From assembly GCA_028671895.1 (NCBI GenBank), contig CM053813.1, forward strand, positions 10,726,001 to 10,790,000: a stretch of DNA of 64,000 nucleotides. The letters are read 5' to 3'. Position 1 is the stretch's first letter, and every line of letters begins with the position of its first letter. This document shows positions 8,404-17,832 of this stretch, piece after piece. The notes beneath the pieces were generated by a model. That model did not search any database. It saw only the letters and a list, made by a program, of their open reading frames with translations, and was not told the DNA's origin. This stretch comes from Oenanthe sinensis. Lineage: Eukaryota > Streptophyta > Magnoliopsida > Apiales > Apiaceae. Position numbers and translations under genes: made by a program.

Positions 8404-10101
8404 TTAAATTAAAGTGTCAATCGATGGATGAGAAATATCCATCGATTGATGAATATCCATTAATTGGAGTTCGTCGATGGATGTAAGGATATCCATCGAT
8501 GGAAGTGAACTGGTCAATGGATGTTGAAAATTATCAATTGATTTAGTAATATTCATTGACTTGTGAGAATTATCAGTATTTTCCTGATCAACCAAGGTGT
8601 TAACTTTATTTTGTGATACAGGTAAGAGTGTTGGCTCCACCCTGAGTTGCAAAGAAGGTGAATTTGAAACATTGAAGTTGTCAATCAAAAAAGTTTCTAA
8701 AGAAATAGATCTTAAAGGAGATTGAGGAGATGGAATAGATAATGAATGGAGCTGTGCCTCAGGAAAATTCTGAGACACATCAAAAGAAGAAGCTGAAGGC
8801 TCCACTAAATTTTCATTTGGCTTTGCAAGTGTGTGTGTTCCCTGTGCATTGCTACTATCCTTCTTTCTTCTTTTATAGGGTTGAACTATTTTGTGTCCCT
8901 TACCCCTATCAATTGGTCCTGGTTGAGACCTCTTTTCAATAGTTATACCTTGTTGAGAAGGAACAACTAGGGATGTGTTTAAATCCTTTATCACAGCCTC
9001 AATCTTTTGAGAGATTGGGCTGGTGGCTGGCTGGACATTCTCAATCTCTCCTTCCTTATTCTTCTGGCTTTCTTGATGTTAGTCAGTTCCCTCACCCTTA
9101 TCAACCATCTTCACACTCTCCACAGTTGTTTTTCTTTTCTTGATTTTTACAACAGTAGTCTTTTGAGAGACTACTGAGGTGGTGTGTTTGGATTTGGATA
9201 TAGAAGGTTGTGCAACTTGGGTATGAGGGATGAGGGCATTTCCATCTCCCTCAATTGTTGTAGAAGGCAAAGAAATTGGGATACCAGAGGAAGTAAATGA
9301 GAAGTTATGTTTCTTGAGATATACCTGCACAAAAGGGGGATAAATGAGGCACAACTTAGGGTGTAAGTTGAGTCTCACCAAGTCCTTGAAGACCATTTTG
9401 TTCTGTGTCCAGGGCTCCATTGTCTCCATGGTATATGTCACTTCAAAATCTCTAATTGTATTTTAAATAAATAGCATAATGAATCTAGTAAAGTAAATAT
9501 TATCTTTTCTAGATTCCTTATTTCCAAATTTAGCAACTAACTCGTTTAGGAGCAGGATACTAAGATCAAAGTATTTATCGAATAGGATACTATAAGCAAT
9601 TTGTTGAATACTGGTAGTAATAGCGTCAAAATTGCTTATTTTTCCAGAAAATACCTTGATAATAACATCAAAGAAATATCTCCACTCCTTTCTCAAATTC
9701 TTTTTAACTACCTCTCCTAGATTATATTCAGATTCAACATAATTAACAGCAGCAAACATGTTCCTAATTTCTTCACCACTAGGCATGGCATCACAGTTAT
9801 TAACAGGGATTCCTAAGCATTCAGAAATAGTAGCACTAGTAAGGGTATATGTTTTACCTCTACAGGTGTAAAAAATTACCTTCCCATCCTTAGATATCTC
9901 TGCAGACTTCCAGAATTCTTCTTCAATTTCTCTTACAATAGTAGGTGCTTCACATAGAGCCTTTGACAACTTGCATTCACTCAGGAATTTCATCAATGGA
10001 TGAAAATCTGCAGGAGCAACCTCCACAGTTGTACAAGCTATGAAATTGTTCTGCTCATAGATGAAACCAGTTGAGGAAGTAATCTTCTTTTGAAGTGCCA
10101 T
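8404..10101 (-). pseudogene. Element A post-pol ORF, broken in three
   Basis: Three consecutive minus-strand open segments (10101-9463, 9441-9079, 8994-8404) form one decayed gene. The first 212 residues hold a conserved block: FHPLMKFLSECK, then EEFWKSAEI, EWRYFFDVIIK and LNELVAKFGNK. The same block occurs in the C post-pol ORF (62866) and, more distantly, in the first 230 residues of the D post-pol protein (53124). The second segment, with NKMVFKDLVRLNLH, also matches C. The third is Ser/Asn/Gln-rich and ends in repeated SMDI and SID units encoded by ATCCATCGATGG-type DNA. Members of this class are usually called env-like in Sireviruses, but I see no signal peptide or membrane segment. Function unknown. 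Confidence 0.75.
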
Positions 10102-10219
10102 TGTTGTTCTTAGAGAGATTAGAAGATGAACTTAAAGAAAAGTTAGAGAAATTGCTTTAGGGTTCTTGAGCAAGAGAGATAGAGATACATAGATTAGAGA
10201 TAGAAAATAAAATAGCAAG
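10102..10219 (-). promoter_or_regulatory. Leader of the A post-pol ORF
   Basis: Read on the minus strand, this is a CT-rich leader (repeated TCTCTATCTCT words) with AACCCTAAAGC, typical of plant 5-prime UTRs, ending 1 bp before the ATG at 10101. Its upstream continuation is displaced to 17314-17352 by element E and holds a CATAAATAAC TATA-like word. Joined across the insertion, the TATA-like word lies about 150 bp before the ATG, close to the spacing in element C. Confidence 0.45.
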
Positions 10220-11197
10220 TGATGTGTTGAAATACTGCAAGCGCACAGTGGTTAATTGTAGCAATCACAGATCGATCCTCAGAGACTATGAAATTTCCAA
10301 ACCCTAATAAATAAGTCAGGCAGACTAGACAAATAATATTGAGATGAGATTTAATTAACCTAATAAGCAAATAAGAAAAAATAAATATGGAAAACCTAGG
10401 AATCCGAATCCATCAATTAATCACAATTAATATCTAACTTGCCCTAAAAATCAATTCTCTTTCTTCAATAAATAAATATCAATTAACGAGACAAGCATAT
10501 ACTATGAAACTTATTATCTAACAATAACCCATCAAAACTTCATGGAGCAAGCATAGGCTATGAAAAATAAATTCGGTAACAATAATATATCAAAATCACT
10601 TTGTTAATCAAACAATTAAGCACCAAGAAAATTATGAGAATCAAATAATAGGAACAAACAAATACTAAAAATAATCAACTAACTTCACCTTCATCCTAGG
10701 GCTAGAGAATTAGCTAGACATGCTTCAAGAAAAAAATAAAGCAACTAATATAAGACATGCAAATAACGAATAACATAGTGTTTGAGAGATAAAAACTTGT
10801 TTGTATTGAAAGAGCAATAAAATAAAAGTACTCTACTCCTACTCCTAACTATTGAAAACTAAAATTAAAGTTAAGGTACAAGGTTAAGGTCTTTGAAATA
10901 CAAGAGAGGAGACCCATATATATAGGGGAAATAATGTAGGTTTTCTATATCGATTACAAATTGAATTCTAAATATTTCCTTCTATTCCTTTTTCTTCTCC
11001 AACAAGTATTCGATTTTTTTTCATTTTTCTTTGCCTCCAAGTAATTCCACCTCCTTCCTTGTATTTTCTTTTTTCTGCTACAATTCTGATTTTAATTAAT
11101 TTCCTACAAAACAAAATAAAAATAATTAATTAACTAATAAAATTATGAAAACAAACATAAAATAGGTATTAAAGATGTATTAATTATGGACCTATCA
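10220..11197 (-). repeat. Element E 3-prime LTR (left)
   Basis: 978 bp, starting TGATGTGTTGAAATAC and ending GGACCTATCA on the plus strand. It is almost identical to 16331-17308. The right side is followed by the pyrimidine-rich AATACCCCCATACC, which is the polypurine tract in reverse. Confidence 0.92.
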
Positions 11198-11211
11198 AAT
11201 ACCCCCATACC
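11198..11211 (-). promoter_or_regulatory. Element E polypurine tract
   Basis: AATACCCCCATACC on the plus strand, i.e. GGTATGGGGGTATT in element orientation, directly beside the 3-prime LTR. This is the expected plus-strand primer site. Two further GGTATGGGGG copies lie at 12372-12381 and 12509-12518. Confidence 0.75.
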
Positions 11212-12554
11212 TATCTTTTGCTCGTCCTCGAGAAAAATCAAAAGAAAAAAAACAAATATATAAAAGTCATATGCTCCTTTTCGTAGACGTGACGGATAAT
11301 TTTAGGTTTACCAACCCGTTAAACTCGTAGACGATCTCTACCAGAGGAGTGTTGTCTCCTAAGGGTTTACAGAAGATATACCCATAATATCCGTGAAATA
11401 TTCTAGCAAGCATCACACTCTATCAATAACGTTCATCGGTGTCAACAACAGAATATTTTTAGGAAAATACATGCTTTAAAGACTCTTTTAATAATAGATA
11501 AGATGTAGTATCTAAAATCCACTTATATCGACGTAAACGTTTGCAAAAACTCCCAAGGTGTTTCGTGAAAATATGTCTCTGAAGAATCAATTGAATAAGT
11601 ACATTTCCTCTTTTTCAACCAATATTGAACTGACCCAATCTCTATCAAAACAAGTATCTAGCCAAATTTCACAGTTTTTTTTTCAATTGACTGTGCAATG
11701 TCTGTTTTCTTAGGCTTTCTATGTTACCCATGTAGCGAGCTTTGGGTCAATGACTCCCAAACCAGTTGGTCTTAGGGCACTAGGTTTCAAAATACCCTTA
11801 CGGACTTAATTACTCGAGTAACAAAGGCCACAAAACAAGACTAGTCAATTACTAACTCGTCAAGTAATTCTCCAGTAACCAAGGGCAGTGAAAAGTCACC
11901 AAGAAAAATTTATTTCTCATACAATCGCGCTTAATACCAACACATGTATATGGATCGTTCCTTTCATATAACATTGTATTTTCCACCCATTGATCTCAAA
12001 GGAGTACTTGATGCTTTATATATTTTTTTCACAAACATTTGATTCGACATTGTTTTAACATGTGGGCTCTCTCTCAGGTATCGAAAACTTTCCTATAAAA
12101 TCTTTCCAACAAAGACCTTGTGCAATAAGTGTCATCTTGGACTTTTAAGCAAAAATTTGTTCGACACAAGTTTCATGAAGAAAACCTTACTCAACTACGT
12201 TCGAATTATCTCAAGGCATTACATATATATAATTTTATAAAAAATTGTTAACACTAACAAGCATCAAAGTACAAGGGTGGAAAACTTAGCTAAAACATCT
12301 CTATTTTTGGATTTTCTAATTTTTTAATTTTTTTGGATTTTTGAATTTTTTTATAATACTACTAATTCCCTCCCCCATACCTAAATCATGCATTGTCCTC
12401 AATGTATGCAAAGAAGAGAAATGACAAAGTAAAAGGACGAGAATACCTGATAAAAGCATGATGGAAGAAGCAAAAGGAACTACTATACAACACACACACA
12501 TAGTTACTCCCCCATACCTACACTTGACTATGGGAGACAATCAAGAATAACTTA
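11212..12554 (-). other. Element E non-coding region after gag-protease
   Basis: About 1.3 kb between the gag-protease stop and the polypurine tract, where pol would be expected. No RT, RNase H or integrase motif is visible in any frame. It holds two extra copies of the GGTATGGGGG purine word near its gag-side end. A minus-strand ORF of 74 codons (12316-12540) has no recognisable content. Confidence 0.6.
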
Positions 12555-15371
12555 TTAACCAACACCACATCGAGGAAAAACTTCTTTCATCGTAGAGTAA
12601 GCACACTGTTGAAACACATTCTCAAGAACAACATTATCCACTAGAAATATACGATCTCGCAACAAGATAAAACTCATATCACTAACATAATCCATAAACC
12701 AATTAGACGCTTCTTTAAATTGTTTAAGCAGATTGATTACTTGATATTTGTAATCATGGACTAAGTCATTAGAAATAAAAGCATGATGAGTTTCATTAAA
12801 ACCTACAAAGGACTGACCAAAAGTGGATATAAATGGTTTTGAATCAAGTGGGGGTGGCTCACCTACAGAAGACTTAACAACGGTCCTAGGCTCAAAAGAA
12901 ATATCCTCCAATTGGATTTCATGTTTAGAACAAATGATATTCAATTCATCTAACATCTCATCAGAAGTGAAATTTTGATATAGCTCATGAAGTTCTCTAT
13001 TACTCTCATACTCTAACAAAACATCATGTTCAAGAAAAGACTCAATCAAACTATCTTCAAGATTCGACCAAGATACAACGTCATTAATGAAATTAAGTCC
13101 TACAGGTTGGTCATATAGATCATTGGATTGACTTCCCACATTAAAAATATTAAGATCTAGAGTCATGTTCCCAAAAGTGAGTTTCATCGAACCATTCCTA
13201 CAGTTAATCAAAGCATTGGAAGTAGCAAGAAAAGGTCTTCCTAAAATGATAGGAATTTGATTTTTAAAATTTTTGACAGGTTCAGTCTCGAGAACAACAA
13301 AATCCACGGGAAAGATAAAATCACCAACCTTAATTAACACATCCTCCACTATGCCCTTGGGACTTTTGATAGAACGATCAGCTAATTGAAGAGTGATATT
13401 AGTCTTTTTAAGCTCACCTATACCCAAAGTTTGATAGACAGATAATGGAAGAAGGTTCACACTAGCTCCTAAATCAAGTAACGCTTTGTCAATGAAAGTA
13501 TCACCTATGACACAAGATATTGTAGGACAACCAGGATCTTTATACTTCACAGGGATTTGATGCGATATGATAGAACTAATATGAGACGTTAGGAAAGCTT
13601 TCTTAGGAACATGAGTGGTTCTTTTATGAGTACACAAATCTTTTAGACACTTAGCATAAGAGGGAATTTGTTGAATTGTATCTAAAAGAGGAATGTTGAT
13701 CTTGACTTGTTTAAAGACTTCCAAAATCTTATCCAATTGAGGAGATTGTTTGTTTGAAGTAAGCCTTTGAGGAAATGGGGCTTTTGGCTTGAAGACTTTT
13801 TCAGAGATGGGTTTTGAAGGTGGTTCATCAGATTTGGAAGGTTCACTAGATTTCACTACTATTTCAGAATTCTTGGAAGATAAGGATTGGTCAAGACTAG
13901 GATTTAAGAGTAAAAGATTTGGTTCAGAAGTGAGTTTTTCTTCCTCTTGAGTATTGAGACCAGCATGATTGTTAAATTTATTACCGGACCTAAGAGAGAT
14001 AACAAAATTCACATTTTCAGGAGTTTTTTGGTTTGGATGAAATTTAGGATTAACCTCAGGTTGACTAGGAAATCGGTTTTTCTCTCTCTCACTGATTGTG
14101 TTGGCTAACTGACTCATTTGGACCTCTAGTTTAGATATGGCTTGAGTATTGGAATTTAGTAACTGCCTATCTTGGGTCATAGTTTGCATGAAAGCCTGTT
14201 GAGATTGAGTTATATTAGCTTGGGATTTCAATAACGCCTCAATACTCTTTTCCAAGAAATTCATTTTCTTATCAGTTTCATTAAAACCAGAAGGATTCGA
14301 AGGAATTGAAACAGAAGTTGGATATGGGTCAAAATTTTGAGCAGGAAATGAGTTGGAATTTTGAGTTTGATATGGACCAGAAGGGGGCTTTTGAAAAGCA
14401 GGTTGAGATGATTGGTTAAACTGATTGTATTGACCTTGGTTCCATGAGAAATTTGGGTGATTTTTCCAACCAGGGTTGTATGTGGGTGAAAAGGGATCAT
14501 TCATAACTCTCGCTTGAAACATGGCATTAGCTTGTTGAATTTCAGGGCAATTTTCTATCACATGATTAGATGAGTTACAATTTGCACAGACAGACACTTG
14601 TGAAGACACATTGTTGGTTTCTAAGGCTTCTAATCTTCTTGTGAGTGTAGCTAATTTAGCTTCAGTTGCAATAGAATTACCAACTACATGTATGCCTTTA
14701 GATGAGCTAAGTTTTTCGATTTCTTGACTTGGTTCCCTAGTTGACTCCCACAACATCGTTTTTTCAGCTAACTCTTCAAAAAATTGCCAAGCTTCTTCCT
14801 CATTTTTATCCATGAATTTACCTTGACACATTGACTCTAACAAAGAAGTGGTTGGACTATCTAAGGCTTCATAAAGAATTTTACAAAGTCTCCATTGTTC
14901 TATACCATGTTGAGGACATTGGGACAACAGATTTTTAAATCTATCAAAATATTTCCAAAATGACTCATTTTGTTTTTGTTGAAATTGGTTGATTTCATTC
15001 CTAAGTTTGTTGGCCTTATGGTTTGGAAAATATTTTTTTAGAAATATGCCTACAAATCCCTCCCAAGTTGAAATAGAATTAATGGGTAGACTATATAACC
15101 ATTTTTTAGCATTTTCTTTAAGAGCAAAGTTGATAAGTCTCAATTTAATGGAGTCATCAGTCAATTGTTGAATTTTCTGTAGGGCACAAACTTCCTCAAA
15201 CTCTCGGATGAAAAGATATGAATCATCTCCCTCTACCCCAGTAAACCTAGGTAACATGCTAATGTGGTGAGATTTGATTTCAAAATTATTACCATTTACT
15301 GTTGGTAGGACTATGCATGAAGGTTGGGCGGAACGAGTGGGGTAAAAACGCTCTCTAAGTGAAATAGACAT
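12555..15371 (-). CDS. Gag-protease polyprotein of element E
   Basis: A 938-residue intact polyprotein. Residues about 36-200 form a retrotransposon gag (capsid) domain: LPRFTGVEGDDSYLFIREFE, KENAKKWLYSLP, LRNEINQFQQ and NESFWKYFDRFKNLL are the usual landmarks of the Athila/Tat group. A CCHC zinc knuckle (CX2CX4HX4C) lies at about 262-275, for RNA binding. A Gln/Asn-rich linker follows, then an aspartic protease around residue 631 with active-site motif DLGASVNLLP and a later IILGRPFL flap-end motif. A leucine replaces the usual Thr/Ser after the aspartate, as is common in this clade. The frame ends about 300 residues later without RT. The start is the first ATG, about 1 kb inside the right LTR. 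It probably makes the particle and matures it; other enzymes must come from a partner. Confidence 0.85.
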   Translation of the reverse strand: MSISLRERFYPTRSAQPSCIVLPTVNGNNFEIKSHHISMLPRFTGVEGDDSYLFIREFEEVCALQKIQQLTDDSIKLRLINFALKENAKKWLYSLPINSISTWEGFVGIFLKKYFPNHKANKLRNEINQFQQKQNESFWKYFDRFKNLLSQCPQHGIEQWRLCKILYEALDSPTTSLLESMCQGKFMDKNEEEAWQFFEELAEKTMLWESTREPSQEIEKLSSSKGIHVVGNSIATEAKLATLTRRLEALETNNVSSQVSVCANCNSSNHVIENCPEIQQANAMFQARVMNDPFSPTYNPGWKNHPNFSWNQGQYNQFNQSSQPAFQKPPSGPYQTQNSNSFPAQNFDPYPTSVSIPSNPSGFNETDKKMNFLEKSIEALLKSQANITQSQQAFMQTMTQDRQLLNSNTQAISKLEVQMSQLANTISEREKNRFPSQPEVNPKFHPNQKTPENVNFVISLRSGNKFNNHAGLNTQEEEKLTSEPNLLLLNPSLDQSLSSKNSEIVVKSSEPSKSDEPPSKPISEKVFKPKAPFPQRLTSNKQSPQLDKILEVFKQVKINIPLLDTIQQIPSYAKCLKDLCTHKRTTHVPKKAFLTSHISSIISHQIPVKYKDPGCPTISCVIGDTFIDKALLDLGASVNLLPLSVYQTLGIGELKKTNITLQLADRSIKSPKGIVEDVLIKVGDFIFPVDFVVLETEPVKNFKNQIPIILGRPFLATSNALINCRNGSMKLTFGNMTLDLNIFNVGSQSNDLYDQPVGLNFINDVVSWSNLEDSLIESFLEHDVLLEYESNRELHELYQNFTSDEMLDELNIICSKHEIQLEDISFEPRTVVKSSVGEPPPLDSKPFISTFGQSFVGFNETHHAFISNDLVHDYKYQVINLLKQFKEASNWFMDYVSDMSFILLRDRIFLVDNVVLENVFQQCAYSTMKEVFPRCGVG

Positions 15372-16306
15372 GACTTACAAGTAAGCAAGTAAACACGTAG
15401 CAGGAAAGAGATAGAAGTAAACACCAAAAAAAATGCAAAAGAAAAATCCTATGTCTATGTTAACCTAGAGAAAATTTAGACCTACTCCTAACTTTAAGAT
15501 ATTACTAAGAGTCACAAATCTAAAAATATTCAAACCGATTGGCCAGGTAGATGGAAGCATTGCCAAGAGGCTAACCACCTTTCTAGACACCAATCCAAAT
15601 TGGCCAGGTAAGCTCTCGCTTTCCTAGACACCAAAAGTAAGAATACGTAAAGATTTGTTTCTTCTTAGGTTCTCTTCCTAAGTGAGCGCGAAATCCTAGG
15701 GGCCAACATCTACTTAATTTTATTAAGGTAAGGGGAATGAAAGATGAACGTATTAGTGATTTGTGGGCCAAGGAAAGGGTGATAAAATCCTTTACCTTAT
15801 CTTGTATTGGGTGGCACCCTTAAGATTGATTATATGAATGCAACACATAAAAAAAACGAGGAAATAAACAACTATGGATGTACTACACTACGTGAATTAA
15901 TCTAAATTATATGTACCTCTTTCCTCCAGCAATCACCACAATTTTAAGATGGAAAGAAATAAAATACAATAAAGAAAAACTAGATGATGTGTTCCTATGT
16001 GATATGTGAATGATGCAACAAATTGGTTTTTAACAAGACAAATAACTAACTTTTTTTTTTTGATTTTTTTTTAATATTTAATATTTTGGATTTTTTTTTT
16101 AATATTTGTGAGAAAAAACAAAATTTAGAGAGGTGATACGGAATACCGAAAAGTGCTTTCCAAAAATTTCTAAGGAGACAACGATGCCTTCTAACGATGT
16201 TCTTGTCCAAACTTTTCTCCGCTTCACAAATCCCTAAAAAAAATACAAAGAAAAACAAGAAACTAATCCGAAGAATTAAATATTAAGGAGTAAAAGTTAC
16301 CAATAG
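15372..16306 (-). other. Element E 5-prime untranslated leader
   Basis: About 0.9 kb between the primer site and the gag start. It holds short duplicated phrases (for example ATTGGCCAGGTA at about 15538 and 15598, and TCCTAGACACCAA-like words) and T-rich tracts at 16050-16105. It may serve packaging or translation; no ORF of note is present. Confidence 0.6.
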
Positions 16307-16324
16307 TCCCCGGCAGCGGCGCCA
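16307..16324 (-). promoter_or_regulatory. Element E primer binding site (tRNA-Asp type)
   Basis: In element orientation TGGCGCCGCTGCCGGGGA, close to the tRNA-Asp-type primer site of Athila/Tat elements. It lies 6 bp inside the right LTR. Confidence 0.8.
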
Positions 16325-16330
16325 AAAACT

Positions 16331-17308
16331 TGATGTGTTGAAATACTGCAAGCGCACAGTGGTTAATTGTAGCAATCACAGATCGATCCTCAGAGACTAT
16401 GAAATTTCCAAACCCTAATAAATAAGTCAGGCAGACTAGACAAATAATATTGAGATGAGATTTAATTAACCTAATAAGCAAATAAGAAAAAATAAATATG
16501 GAAAACCTAGGAATCCGAATCCATCAATTAATCACAATTAATATCTAACTTGCCCTAAAAATCAATTCTCTTTCTTCAATAAATAAATATCAATTAACGA
16601 GACAAGCATATACTATGAAACTTATTATCTAACAATAACCCATCAAAACTTCATGGAGCAAGCATAGGCTATGAAAAATAAATTCGGTAACAATAATATA
16701 TCAAAATCACTTTGTTAATCAAACAATTAAGCACCAAGAAAATTATGAGAATCAAATAATAGGAACAAACAAATACTAAAAATAATCAACTAACTTCACC
16801 TTCATCCTAGGGCTAGAGAATTAGCTAGACATGCTTGAAGAAAAAAACAAAGCAACTAATATAAGACATGCAAATAACGAATAACATAGTGTTTGAGAGA
16901 TAAAAACTTGTTTGTATTGAAAGAGCAATAAAATAAAAGTACTCTACTCCTACTCCTAACTATTGAAAACTAAAATTAAAGTTAAGGTACAAGGTTAAGG
17001 TCTTTGAAATACAAGAGAGGAGACCCATATATATATGGGAAATAATGTAGGTTTTCTATATCGATTACAAATTGAATTCTAAATATTTCCTTCTATTCCT
17101 TTTTCTTCTCCAACAAGTATTCGATTTTTTTTCATTTTTCTTTGCCTCCAAGTAATTCCACCTCCTTCCTTGTATTTTCTTTTTTCTGCTACAATTCTGA
17201 TTTTAATTAATTTCCTACAAAACAAAATAAAAATAATTAATTAACTAATAAAATTATGAAAACAAACATAAAATAGGTATTAAAGATGTATTAATTATGG
17301 ACCTATCA
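16331..17308 (-). repeat. Element E 5-prime LTR (right)
   Basis: 978 bp, the twin of 10220-11197. The differences seen are TTCAAG versus TTGAAG, AAATAAAG versus AAACAAAG, and ATATAGGGG versus ATATATGGG. It is followed by the GCAAG duplication. Confidence 0.92.
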
Positions 17309-17352
17309 GCAAGTAAGACTGAAATAAGAATTGAAATTGTTATTTATGTTTT

Positions 17353-17758
17353 TGAAAGGCATATGGCTAGGTCTATTTGTAATAATTAGATGACAACTCA
17401 ACTCAATCTAGAAACAACAGTAAATAATAAATTTCAAACAGGAATCAAGACGGAGACAGTCAACTAGTCACGAAGAATCCAGAGAATCAAAAGTACTCAG
17501 TTGAACCTACTACTCAACACTGAAGAAGTTCATTAATATGTTCAAGCGTCAGTGGAAAATAATCAAGTAGTAATTTCATAAGAATTCAGAAAATTTTAAG
17601 TGACTACTACACGAAGATTCCAAAAGAAGAAGAACAGAAAAAGAAGACAGAAAAGCTAAGCAAAGACAGAAGGCCACTAATTCTAAATGTTAAAAGACAT
17701 GAAGAATATTTATTAGAATATGGCACAAATGAACCAGACAGTACATTTGTGTGTCAAC
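17353..17758 (+). repeat. Element B truncated 5-prime LTR
   Basis: It begins TGAAAGGCATATGG and matches 25695-26109 of the 3-prime LTR closely, then breaks off after GTGTCAAC. A duplicated phrase CATGAAGAATATTTATTAGA occurs just before (17699) and after (17763) the breakpoint. Confidence 0.85.
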
Positions 17759-17832
17759 CAGGCATGAAGAATATTTATTAGAGTATTTATTAGAATATTT
17801 TTTGAAACACTTAATTTTTAATCTTATTAAAG

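Larger units (their letters stand above)
10220..17308 (-). mobile_element. Element E: gag-protease-only Ty3/gypsy element
   Basis: A 7089-bp LTR element in the minus direction with perfect target duplication GCAAG (10215-10219 and 17309-17313). Both LTRs are 978 bp and differ by about three substitutions, so insertion was recent. The primer site is of tRNA-Asp type, as in Athila/Tat elements. Its only protein is gag-protease (12555-15371); reverse transcriptase, RNase H and integrase are absent, so it must depend on enzymes from another element. It interrupts the leader of the A post-pol ORF. Confidence 0.9.
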
